DNA from: Oscillospiraceae bacterium
GTDB taxonomy: Bacteria; Bacillota; Clostridia; Oscillospirales; Oscillospiraceae
Direction of reading: 5' to 3'
NCBI GenBank assembly: GCA_021770845.1
Contig: JAETQF010000012.1
Location: 1 to 64,000, forward strand
Length of the DNA stretch: 64,000 bases
Under the pieces are notes generated by a model, which had not been told where the DNA came from, did no database searches, and saw only the letters and a program-made list of their open reading frames with translations. Of the stretch, positions 30,000-38,218 are shown piece after piece. Each line of letters starts with the position of its first letter. The stretch's first letter is position 1. A program made the translations under genes and the position numbers.

Positions 30000-30977
30000 A
30001 TGACAGAACAGACCATCAGCATCGAGCGGATGGAGGAGGCCGTCAACCTGTTCGGCCTGTTTGACGAGAACATCCGCCTGATTGAGCAGGAGCTAAACGT
30101 GTCGGTGGTGAACCGGGAGTCCAACCTGAAGATCTCCGGCGAGGGGGAGAACGTCATGCTGGCGGTGAAGGCCATCCAGGGCCTGCTCACCCTGTCCGCC
30201 CGGGGGGAGGCCATCGGCCAGCAGAACGTGCGGTATATCATCGAGCTGGTGCGGGCGGGCAACGAGGGCAAGATCGCCCAGCTGGCCGGGGACGTGGTGT
30301 GCGTCACCGCCAAGGGCAAGCCCATCAAGGCCAAGACCATCGGCCAGAAGAAATACGTGGACGCCATCAAGGCCAGCACCGTCACCATCGGCGTGGGCCC
30401 CGCCGGCACCGGCAAGACCTACCTGGCGGTGGCGGCGGCGGTGGCGGCCTTCCGGGAGAAGCAGGTGAACCGGATCATCCTCACCCGGCCCGCCGTGGAG
30501 GCGGGGGAGCGGCTGGGCTTCCTGCCGGGGGATCTGCAATCCAAGGTGGATCCCTACCTGCGGCCGCTGTACGACGCGCTGTTCGATATGCTGGGGGCGG
30601 AGACGTACCAGAAGTACCTGGAGCGGGGCAACATCGAGGTGGCCCCCCTGGCCTATATGCGGGGGCGGACGCTGGACGACAGCTTCATCATCCTGGACGA
30701 GGCCCAGAACACCAGCCGGGAGCAGATGAAGATGTTCCTCACCCGCTTAGGGTTCGGCTCCAAGATCGTCATCACCGGCGACGCGACGCAAATTGACCTG
30801 CCGGCGGACAAGGTATCGGGCCTGAAGGAGGCCATGCGGGTGCTGAAGGGGGTGGAGGATATCTCCATCTGCCAGCTCACCGGGGCGGACGTGGTGCGCC
30901 ATGTTATCGTCCAGCGGATCATCAAGGCCTATGAGGACGACGAGAAGCGGCGGGCGGCCAAGCGGGAGAGACGGTAG
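30000..30977 (+). CDS. phoH: PhoH-family ATPase
   Basis: TIGVGPAGTGKTYLAVAAAV, FIILDEAQNTSREQMKMFLTRLGFGSKIVITGD. Confidence 0.95.
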   Translation: MTEQTISIERMEEAVNLFGLFDENIRLIEQELNVSVVNRESNLKISGEGENVMLAVKAIQGLLTLSARGEAIGQQNVRYIIELVRAGNEGKIAQLAGDVVCVTAKGKPIKAKTIGQKKYVDAIKASTVTIGVGPAGTGKTYLAVAAAVAAFREKQVNRIILTRPAVEAGERLGFLPGDLQSKVDPYLRPLYDALFDMLGAETYQKYLERGNIEVAPLAYMRGRTLDDSFIILDEAQNTSREQMKMFLTRLGFGSKIVITGDATQIDLPADKVSGLKEAMRVLKGVEDISICQLTGADVVRHVIVQRIIKAYEDDEKRRAAKRERR

Positions 30978-30990
30978 GGACAGCGGGAGA

Positions 30991-31082
30991 GGAGCGGCAG
31001 GCCAGGGCTCTCTCTACAGGCCAGCCCAAGGCTACGGGGCGCTGAGGACTGGCCCTCCGGTCGAGCCCTGGCCTGCCGCTCC
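30991..31082. repeat. Long hairpin with perfect 20-bp arms
   Basis: GGAGCGGCAGGCCAGGGCTC (30991-31010) and GAGCCCTGGCCTGCCGCTCC (31063-31082); 52-nt loop, no poly-T tract. Confidence 0.85.
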
Positions 31083-31097
31083 ACGAGACGGATCGCG

Positions 31098-31280
31098 TTA
31101 GACCTTTTCCAGGCAGGCGTCGGTCAGCTGCATCCCGAGACATAGACCCTGGTAGAATGACCAGAGGCCGTGGCCCTGGATGGGGAGATCCCGAAGGTAA
31201 TCGGGCCAGAAGCAGGGATCGGGTTCGGTGACGAAATAGCGGTAGAGCTGTTCCACAATGACCGGGATAGTAGATTCCAT
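31098..31280 (-). CDS. 60-aa hypothetical protein (MESTIPVIVEQLYRYFVTEPDPCFWPDYLRDLPIQGHGLWSFYQGLCLGMQLTDACLEKV)
   Basis: GGAGGAGC RBS; consensus promoter TTGACA-N17-TATAAT on the minus strand; divergent from the Xre gene. Confidence 0.65.
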   Translation of the reverse strand: MESTIPVIVEQLYRYFVTEPDPCFWPDYLRDLPIQGHGLWSFYQGLCLGMQLTDACLEKV

Positions 31281-31312
31281 CGAAAGCTCCTCCAAATATG
31301 TCAGGCCAATAG

Positions 31313-31363
31313 TTGCAAGCCAATATTTATCTGTATTATAATGCGATGAAGAACATTTGTCAA
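31313..31363. promoter_or_regulatory. Bidirectional promoter with overlapping -10 elements
   Basis: Plus: TTGCAA (31313-31318) N18 TATAAT (31337-31342). Minus: TTGACA (31358-31363) N17 TATAAT (31335-31340). Palindrome ATTATAAT shared. Confidence 0.7.
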
Positions 31364-31375
31364 TAGGAGTGCGCT

Positions 31376-31594
31376 ATGATTTTTAACGAAAGATTGAGAA
31401 TTCTGCGGGAAGAACATAATTGGACGCAGGAGAAGGTGGCCCGAGCCGTAGATATGCCGCTGAGGACATATAGCCGCTTGGAAGCGGACGGCGCCAAAAC
31501 CCACTATGATACCCTTATCAAACTCGCGGATTTTTACGATGTATCGGTAGACTGGCTCATGGGCCGCACAGATAAAAGGGAGGTCAACCGGTAA
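31376..31594 (+). CDS. Xre-family helix-turn-helix regulator
   Basis: RLRILREEHNWTQEKVARAVDMPLRTYSRLEADGAKTHYDTLIKLADFYDVSVDWLMGRTD. Confidence 0.9.
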   Translation: MIFNERLRILREEHNWTQEKVARAVDMPLRTYSRLEADGAKTHYDTLIKLADFYDVSVDWLMGRTDKREVNR

Positions 31595-32085
31595 TGCCAA
31601 AGCATGAAATGATCGTTTCCACCGACGTTGACGACGTGAGCATACTTGTGCTCCCCTTCCTGAAAAAGGCGATCTGCAAGACCCTGGACGCGGAAGGGGT
31701 GGAGGTGCCCTGCGAGATCAACGTGCTGCTCACCGATGACGAGGGCATTCAAGAGATCAACTGGGATATGCGGAAGGTGGACGCCCCCACCGACGTGCTG
31801 TCCTTCCCCATGTTTGACCTGGCCCCGGGGGACAAGCCGTCGGAGGCGGACGCCGACCCCGCCACCGGCCTGGTGCCCCTGGGCGATATGTGCATCTCCC
31901 TGGAGCGGGCAAAGGCCCAGGCGGAGGAGTACGGCCATTCCGTGGAGCGGGAGCTGGCCTACTTAGCGGTTCACTCCGTGCTCCACCTGCTGGGCTACGA
32001 CCACCTGGACGAGGGGCCTATGAAGGCCCAGATGCGGGCTCGGGAGGAGGCCATCCTGGCGGAGCTTGGCCTGGAACGAGATTGA
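31594..32085 (+). CDS. ybeY: Endoribonuclease YbeY
   Basis: HSVLHLLGYDH metal-binding motif, TDVLSFPMFD. Confidence 0.95.
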   Translation: MPKHEMIVSTDVDDVSILVLPFLKKAICKTLDAEGVEVPCEINVLLTDDEGIQEINWDMRKVDAPTDVLSFPMFDLAPGDKPSEADADPATGLVPLGDMCISLERAKAQAEEYGHSVERELAYLAVHSVLHLLGYDHLDEGPMKAQMRAREEAILAELGLERD

Positions 32086-32126
32086 AGCATAACCACAAAA
32101 AAGCTCAAGAAAGTTGAGGATCACCT

Positions 32127-33020
32127 ATGAACATCAAGAAAAGCGGCATCATCACCATCTGCGGACGGCCCAATGTGGGCAAGTCCACCCTGACCAACAC
32201 CCTGGCGGGGGAGAAGATCGCCATCGTCTCCCCCAAGCCCCAGACCACGCGGAACCGGATCTGTGCCGTCCTCAACCGGGGGGACAGCCAGTTCGTCTTT
32301 GTGGACACCCCGGGGCTCCACAAGGCCCGCACCCGGCTGGGCGATTACATGGTGAAGGTGGTGCGCCAGTCGGTGGCGGACGTGGACGGGGTGATGCTGC
32401 TGGTGGAGCCGGTGGATCACATCGGCCCCCCGGAGCAGGAGCTCATCGACCGCATCAAGGCCCTGGGGGCCCCCGCCGCGCTGGTGATCAACAAGATCGA
32501 CACGGTGGAGAAGGAGAAGCTGCTGGCGGTGATGGCGGTGTACGGCGCGGCCTTTGATTGGGACGCGGTGGTGCCCATCTCCGCCAAGACCGGGGAGGGC
32601 GTGGACGAGCTGCTGGAGGTGCTGGGCGGCTGGCTGCCCGAGGGGCCCCAGCTGTTCCCCGACGGGGCGGTGACGGATCAGCCGGAGCGGCAGATCATGG
32701 CGGAGATCGTCCGGGAAAAGCTGCTGCGGGAGCTGGACAAGGAGATCCCCCACGGCACGGCGGTGGAGGTGACGAAATTCTCCCAGCGGGACAACGACAT
32801 CATCGACTGCCACGTGACCATCTACTGTGAGAAGGCGTCCCACAAGGGGATCATCATCGGCAAGGGCGGGGCCATGCTGAAGAAGATCAGCACCCAGGCC
32901 CGGCGGGACATGGAGGCCTTCATGGGGGCCAAGGTGTACCTGGAGACGTGGGTCAAGGTGAAGGAGAACTGGCGGGACAACCCGGCGGCCATCCAGAACT
33001 TTGGCTACACGGAGGACTGA
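32127..33020 (+). CDS. era: GTPase Era
   Basis: GRPNVGKSTLTNTL, DTPGLHK, KH-domain GKGGAMLKKISTQARRDMEAFMGAKVYLETWVKV. Confidence 0.96.
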   Translation: MNIKKSGIITICGRPNVGKSTLTNTLAGEKIAIVSPKPQTTRNRICAVLNRGDSQFVFVDTPGLHKARTRLGDYMVKVVRQSVADVDGVMLLVEPVDHIGPPEQELIDRIKALGAPAALVINKIDTVEKEKLLAVMAVYGAAFDWDAVVPISAKTGEGVDELLEVLGGWLPEGPQLFPDGAVTDQPERQIMAEIVREKLLRELDKEIPHGTAVEVTKFSQRDNDIIDCHVTIYCEKASHKGIIIGKGGAMLKKISTQARRDMEAFMGAKVYLETWVKVKENWRDNPAAIQNFGYTED

Positions 33021-33023
33021 GCT

Positions 33024-33695
33024 ATGGTGGAGATTGAGCGGTGGATGGCCGGACTCCGGGAGAAGCTGACTGAGCGGTTCGGCCCCCGGCTGCTGTTCCT
33101 GGGGTTACAGGGCAGCTACGGCCGGGGAGAGGCCACGCAGGACAGCGACATCGACGTGGTGACGGTGCTGGATCGGGTGGAGCTGCCCGATCTGGACGCT
33201 TACCGGGCCATTGTGCGGAGGATGCCCGAGGGGGAGAAGGCCTGCGGCTTTCTGTGCGGGGCGGCGGAGCTGAAAAGCTGGCCCAGGTATGACCTGCTGG
33301 CGGTGGCCCGGGACACCCGGGACGTGTACGGAACGCTGACGGAGCTGCTGCCGTCTTTTGACCAAGGCGATGTGGCGGAGGCCGCCGCCATCGGCGCGTC
33401 GGGGATCTACCACGCTGCCGTCCACACCTACCTGTACGCGGACAGAGAGAGCTGGCCCGGCTTTTTAAAGGAGGCCCACAAGGGGGCGTTTTTCACCCTC
33501 CGGGCCCTGCACGAGCTGCGCACCGGGGAGAACGTGCGGGCCAAACGGGATCTGCTGCCCCTGATGGAGGGGGACGAGCGGGCGCTTTTGGCTTACGGGC
33601 TGTCCCCCACGGACGAGCCGTTGGAGGATATTTTTGCCCGCCTGCTGCGCTGGAGCGCTGCGGTTATGGTGGAAGCGGAGGACTGGAGGGATTGA
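33024..33695 (+). CDS. Nucleotidyltransferase-domain protein with helical (HEPN-like) C-terminus
   Basis: GSYGRGEATQDSDIDVV nucleotidyltransferase motif; all-helical C-terminal half. Confidence 0.75.
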   Translation: MVEIERWMAGLREKLTERFGPRLLFLGLQGSYGRGEATQDSDIDVVTVLDRVELPDLDAYRAIVRRMPEGEKACGFLCGAAELKSWPRYDLLAVARDTRDVYGTLTELLPSFDQGDVAEAAAIGASGIYHAAVHTYLYADRESWPGFLKEAHKGAFFTLRALHELRTGENVRAKRDLLPLMEGDERALLAYGLSPTDEPLEDIFARLLRWSAAVMVEAEDWRD

Positions 33696-33696
33696 G

Positions 33697-34248
33697 ATGG
33701 AGTACACGGCGAATCAGGTGACGTTGAAAAACGGAAAAACCTGTGTGATCCGCCGGGGGGAAGAAAAAGACGCGCAAACGCTGCTGGACTATTGGGAAGC
33801 TACCGCCAGGGAAACCCGTAATCTGGCGCGGGAGCCGGAGGAGTATGGGCTGACGCCGGAGGAGGTACGGGAGTTGATCCGTGAAAAAAACGGATTGGAT
33901 GAGGCGTTGAACCTGCTGGCGTTTGTGGATGGGCGGTGCGTCGGCAGCGGCGCCTTCAATCCGGCGGACGATGGAAGCCGGACGCGGCACCGCTGTTCTG
34001 TGGGGATTGTGCTGTACCGGGAATTTTGGGGCTTGGGCATTGGTACGGCGCTGCTGGGCGAAGTGCTTGCCTGCGCCCGAAAAGCGGGGTATGAGCAGGC
34101 CGAGCTGAATGTGGCGTCCACCAACGCCGCGGCCATCGGGTTGTACGAAAAGCTGGGCTTTGAGACGGTTGGGACAATCCCCCGCGCCATGAAGTACCGG
34201 GATGGGAGCTACGCGGATTTTCTGCTGATGGTAAAATCCCTGCTTTGA
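33697..34248 (+). CDS. GNAT-family N-acetyltransferase
   Basis: IVLYREFWGLGIGTALLGEVLACARKAGYEQAELNVASTNAAAIGLYEKLGFETVG. Confidence 0.92.
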   Translation: MEYTANQVTLKNGKTCVIRRGEEKDAQTLLDYWEATARETRNLAREPEEYGLTPEEVRELIREKNGLDEALNLLAFVDGRCVGSGAFNPADDGSRTRHRCSVGIVLYREFWGLGIGTALLGEVLACARKAGYEQAELNVASTNAAAIGLYEKLGFETVGTIPRAMKYRDGSYADFLLMVKSLL

Positions 34249-34322
34249 TGGAACCGGACGAAAAATTTTCCTGACATAATCGCCGCCCTGCCGTCCATGC
34301 TAACAGGGATGGGAGGGACGGC

Positions 34323-34502
34323 ATGAGCATTGATTTTTGGAATCTGTTTTGGACCACCGGGATGCCGGAGGCCTGGCTGATGAGCCGGAACGGGGAGAAG
34401 CCCGCCCCCGACCGGCCGGAGCCCACAGGGGGAACAGGCCCGCTGGCCTTTCCCCCCAGCCGGCAGAGCGTCGCCCCCGGCGGCCTGGAGTGGATGTATT
34501 GA
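34323..34502 (+). CDS. yqzL: YqzL-like small protein with extended Pro-rich C-terminus
   Basis: Hand-translated MSIDFWNLFWTTGMPEAWLMSRNGEKPAPDRPEPTGG...; YqzL-like N-terminus immediately before recO, below the ORF-track cutoff. Confidence 0.7.
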   Translation: MSIDFWNLFWTTGMPEAWLMSRNGEKPAPDRPEPTGGTGPLAFPPSRQSVAPGGLEWMY

Positions 34503-34544
34503 CTTGAACACGCCCCGCACCGGGGCGTACATAGGAGCGGTGTT

Positions 34545-35315
34545 ATGCACCTGACCACCAACGCCCTCGTGCTGCGCGAGGTGAACTACAAGGAATCGGA
34601 TAAAATCCTCACCCTGCTGACGGAACAGGAGGGCAAACTCACCGTGTCCGCCCGGGGGTGCCGGAAGAAGGACAGCCCCATTGCTGCCGCCTGCCAGCTG
34701 CTGGCCTGGGGGGAGTTCACCCTGTATGAGTTCCGGGAGATGTGGTCGGTGAAGGAGACGGCGTCGGAGCGGCTGTTCGAGGGCGTCCGGACGGATCTGG
34801 AAAAGCTGTCCCTGGCCAGCTACCTGGCGGAGGTCACCGAGGCGCTGGCGGAGGAGGGCCAGCCCGATCCCGGCCTGCTGTCGGTGACGCTGAACTGCCT
34901 CCACGCCCTGGATAAGCTGCCGACGCCCCTGGCCCAGGTCAAGACCGCCTTCGAGTGGCGGGCCATGGCGCTGGCGGGGTATGAGCCCCAGTTGGAGCGG
35001 TGCGGGGTGTGCCTCCGGGAGAAGCCGGTGGAGCCCCACATCCACCTGGGGGAGGGTACCGTCCACTGCGCCGCCTGCCGGGACAGGCTGGGGGAGGGGG
35101 TGTCCATGCCGCTCACCGACTCGGCGCTGGCCGCCCTGCGGCACGTGGTGTGGGGCCCCCGGAAGCGGCTGCTGTCCTTCCGGCTGGACGGGGAGGGCAT
35201 GAAACGATTGGGCGACGCCTCGGAGGCCTATCTCATGACCCGGCTGGAGCGGGGCTTCCGGACGCTGGACTTTTACAAATCCATCACGTATAAACCGATG
35301 GGGGCGCCGTCCTGA
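34545..35315 (+). CDS. recO: DNA repair protein RecO
   Basis: ALVLREVNYKESDKILTLLTEQEGKLTVSARGCRKKDS; CGVC...CAAC zinc site. Confidence 0.93.
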   Translation: MHLTTNALVLREVNYKESDKILTLLTEQEGKLTVSARGCRKKDSPIAAACQLLAWGEFTLYEFREMWSVKETASERLFEGVRTDLEKLSLASYLAEVTEALAEEGQPDPGLLSVTLNCLHALDKLPTPLAQVKTAFEWRAMALAGYEPQLERCGVCLREKPVEPHIHLGEGTVHCAACRDRLGEGVSMPLTDSALAALRHVVWGPRKRLLSFRLDGEGMKRLGDASEAYLMTRLERGFRTLDFYKSITYKPMGAPS

Positions 35316-35347
35316 CGGGCCCCGAACCTACATTGAGGAATAAGACT

Positions 35348-37732
35348 ATGACACAGCTGTTTGAAAAATCTATTGAAACCCTGGAGCTGCCCCGGGTGCT
35401 GGCCCTGCTGGCCAACGAGGCGGTGACCGAGGAGGGCAAGGAGCGATGCCTGGCCCTGCGGCCCGTCCCCGTACAGAACGACGTGAACCGCCTGCAAAAG
35501 CAGACCTCCGCCGCCTTTGACCTGCTGGTGAAGCACGGCACCCCGTCCCTGTCGGGCATCCGCCCGGTGGCGGCGGCGCTCCAGCGGGCGGATCGGGGGG
35601 GCGCGCTGAACACCCGGGAGCTGCTGGACATCGCGCTGGTGCTGCGGTGCGCCCGAAATGTCCGGGAGTACGGCTCCGGGAACGGGGAGGTCAAGACCGT
35701 CCTGGACGGCTACTTCGAGAGCCTCACCGCCAACCGCTTTTTAGAGGACAAGATCACCGGCTCCATCCTCAGCGAGGAGGAGATCGCCGATGCCGCCTCC
35801 CCGGAGCTGGCCGACATCCGGCGGCACATCCGGGCGGCGGCGGGCAAGGTACGGGATGTGCTGAACCGGCTCATCTCGTCCAACCAGTCCAAGTATCTCC
35901 AGGACGCCATCATCACCATGCGGGGCGGGCGGTACGTGGTGCCCGTCAAGAGCGAGCACAAAAACGAGATCCCCGGCCTGGTGCACGACGTGTCCGGCTC
36001 CGGCGGCACCTTCTTCATCGAGCCCATGGGGGTGGTGAACGCCAACAATGAGCTGCGGGAGCTTGAGGTCAAGGAGCAGAAGGAGATCGAGCGCATTTTA
36101 GCGGAGCTGTCCGCCGACTGCGCCGGCTTCAAGACCGACATCGAGGACGACTACCAGACTCTGGTGTCCCTGGACTGCATTTTTGCCCGGGCCAAGCTGT
36201 CCTCCGCCATGGGGGCCATGGAGCCCGCCCTGGGGGATCACATTGAGCTGCGGAAGGCCCGCCACCCCCTGCTGGATCCCAAGACCGCCGTGCGCAACGA
36301 TCTGAAGCTGGGCGGGAGGTTCGACACCCTGGTGATCACAGGCCCCAACACCGGCGGCAAGACGGTGACGCTGAAAACCCTGGGCCTGCTCACCCTGATG
36401 GCCCAGTGCGGCCTGCACATCCCGGCGGCGGACGGATCCACCGTCAAGGTGTGCTCCGCCGTGCTGGCGGACATCGGCGACGAGCAGTCCATCGACCAGT
36501 CCCTGTCCACCTTTTCCTCCCACATGACTAACATCGTGGCCATCCTGGAGCAGGCGGATGACGAGACGCTGATTTTGTTCGACGAGCTGGGGGCGGGCAC
36601 CGACCCGGTGGAGGGTGCGGCCCTGGCCGCCGCCATCATCGAGTCCGCCCGGGCCATGGGGGCCCATGTGGCCGCCACCACCCACTACGCCGAGCTGAAG
36701 GTGTACGCCATGACCACCAAGGGGGTGGAGAACGCCTCCTGCGAGTTCGACGTGGAGACCCTGGCCCCCACCTACCGGGTGCTCATCGGCATCCCGGGCA
36801 AGTCCAACGCCTTCGCCATCTCCCGGCGGCTGGGCCTGCCCGACTATATCATCCAGAAGGCCGCCGACCGGATCGACGCGGAAAACGTGCGCTTTGAGGA
36901 CGTGCTCAGCCAGCTGGACATCCAGCGCCAGGCTATGGAGAAGGAGAAGGAGCAGGCCGTCCAGCTGCGCCGGGAGATGGAGGAGGCCCGCGCCCAGGCG
37001 GAGCAGTACCGCCAGCGGATCGAGGAGGAGCGCCGGAAGGCCACCGAGAAGGCCCAGGCGGAGGCCCGGGCCATTATCGAGCAGGCCCGGGACGCGGCGG
37101 ATCAGACCTTCAAGGAGCTCAACGAGATGCGCCGCCGCCAGGAGCAGAGCCGGGAGTGGATCGACGACAACGAGGAGCGGGCGGAGCTGCGCCGGAAGCT
37201 GAACGAGGCGGACGCCGCCCTGGGCGGACAAAAGGAGGAGCTGCCGCCCCCGCCCCCCACCCGGGAGGCTGTGTTGGGCGACACGGTGGAGCTGCTCAAG
37301 ACGGGCACCCAGGCGGAGGTCGTCGGGGTGAACAAGGACGGCACCCTCCAGCTCCAGGCGGGCATTTTGAAGCTGAAGGCCAGGCAGGAGGAGGTGCGGG
37401 TGCTGGAGGACGTCACCGCCCGGAAGAAGCAGAGCGCCAGGGACAAGGCCCGGGCCGCCTCGGTGAGCCGGCCCTTCCGGGCCTCCGCCGCCAAGGGGTC
37501 GCTGGATCTGCGGGGCATGATGGTGGACGAGGCCATCGGCGCGGTGGATCTGTTCCTGGACAACGCCCTCATGGGCAAGCTGGAGACGGTGACCATCATC
37601 CACGGCAAGGGCACCGGGGCGCTGCGCAAGGCGGTGCGGGAGCATTTGAAAAAGAGCCGTTACGTAAAGGAGTACCGCCCCGGCGTGTACGGAGAGGGAG
37701 AGGATGGGGTGACGGTAGCCACGCTGAAATAG
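35348..37732 (+). CDS. mutS2: Endonuclease MutS2
   Basis: ITGPNTGGKTVTLKTLGLL, DELGAGTDPVEGAAL, C-terminal Smr domain LDLRGMMVDEAIGAVDLFLDNA. Confidence 0.96.
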   Translation: MTQLFEKSIETLELPRVLALLANEAVTEEGKERCLALRPVPVQNDVNRLQKQTSAAFDLLVKHGTPSLSGIRPVAAALQRADRGGALNTRELLDIALVLRCARNVREYGSGNGEVKTVLDGYFESLTANRFLEDKITGSILSEEEIADAASPELADIRRHIRAAAGKVRDVLNRLISSNQSKYLQDAIITMRGGRYVVPVKSEHKNEIPGLVHDVSGSGGTFFIEPMGVVNANNELRELEVKEQKEIERILAELSADCAGFKTDIEDDYQTLVSLDCIFARAKLSSAMGAMEPALGDHIELRKARHPLLDPKTAVRNDLKLGGRFDTLVITGPNTGGKTVTLKTLGLLTLMAQCGLHIPAADGSTVKVCSAVLADIGDEQSIDQSLSTFSSHMTNIVAILEQADDETLILFDELGAGTDPVEGAALAAAIIESARAMGAHVAATTHYAELKVYAMTTKGVENASCEFDVETLAPTYRVLIGIPGKSNAFAISRRLGLPDYIIQKAADRIDAENVRFEDVLSQLDIQRQAMEKEKEQAVQLRREMEEARAQAEQYRQRIEEERRKATEKAQAEARAIIEQARDAADQTFKELNEMRRRQEQSREWIDDNEERAELRRKLNEADAALGGQKEELPPPPPTREAVLGDTVELLKTGTQAEVVGVNKDGTLQLQAGILKLKARQEEVRVLEDVTARKKQSARDKARAASVSRPFRASAAKGSLDLRGMMVDEAIGAVDLFLDNALMGKLETVTIIHGKGTGALRKAVREHLKKSRYVKEYRPGVYGEGEDGVTVATLK

Positions 37733-37786
37733 TAAATTGTAGGCGGTTTTACCGAAAGAGTCTGTGAGAATTTGGTGAAAATGCTC

Positions 37787-37816
37787 TTGACGTTTGGGGG
37801 CTAAATTTGGTATCCT
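37787..37816 (+). promoter_or_regulatory. Putative promoter TTGACG-N18-TATCCT upstream of the HPr gene
   Basis: -35 37787-37792, -10 37811-37816. Confidence 0.5.
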
Positions 37817-37890
37817 ATCAGCGTACAAAGATTCGGGGCGGGGGCAGGAGCTGTCCAGAGCCGAAACTTTTATGATGGAGGGGAACGCTC

Positions 37891-38154
37891 ATGTTCATGA
37901 AAGAGACTACGGTAAACAACCAGGTCGGCCTGCACGCCCGTCCGGCCACGTTTTTTATTCAGAAAGCCAACGAGTTCAAAAGCTCCATCTGGGTGGAGAA
38001 GGAAGACCGCCGCGTGAACGCCAAGAGCCTGCTGGGGGTGCTGTCCCTGGGCATCGTGAAGGGCACGGCCATCAACCTCATTGCCGACGGCCCCGATGAG
38101 GAGGCCGCCATCAACGCCCTGGTGGAACTGATTAACTCCGAGTTTTCCGAGTGA
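37891..38154 (+). CDS. HPr-family phosphocarrier protein
   Basis: GLHARPATFFIQKA (His15 site), KSLLGVLSLGI (Ser46 site). Confidence 0.93.
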   Translation: MFMKETTVNNQVGLHARPATFFIQKANEFKSSIWVEKEDRRVNAKSLLGVLSLGIVKGTAINLIADGPDEEAAINALVELINSEFSE

Positions 38155-38170
38155 CCCACTGCTGAGTAAC

Positions 38171-38199
38171 AAAAAGCGCCGCGGATGCGGCGCTTTTTT
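38171..38199 (+). terminator. Rho-independent terminator
   Basis: AAAAAGCGCCGCggatGCGGCGCTTTTTT. Confidence 0.88.
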
Positions 38200-38218
38200 C
38201 ATAGGGGGGTGAGCCGTT

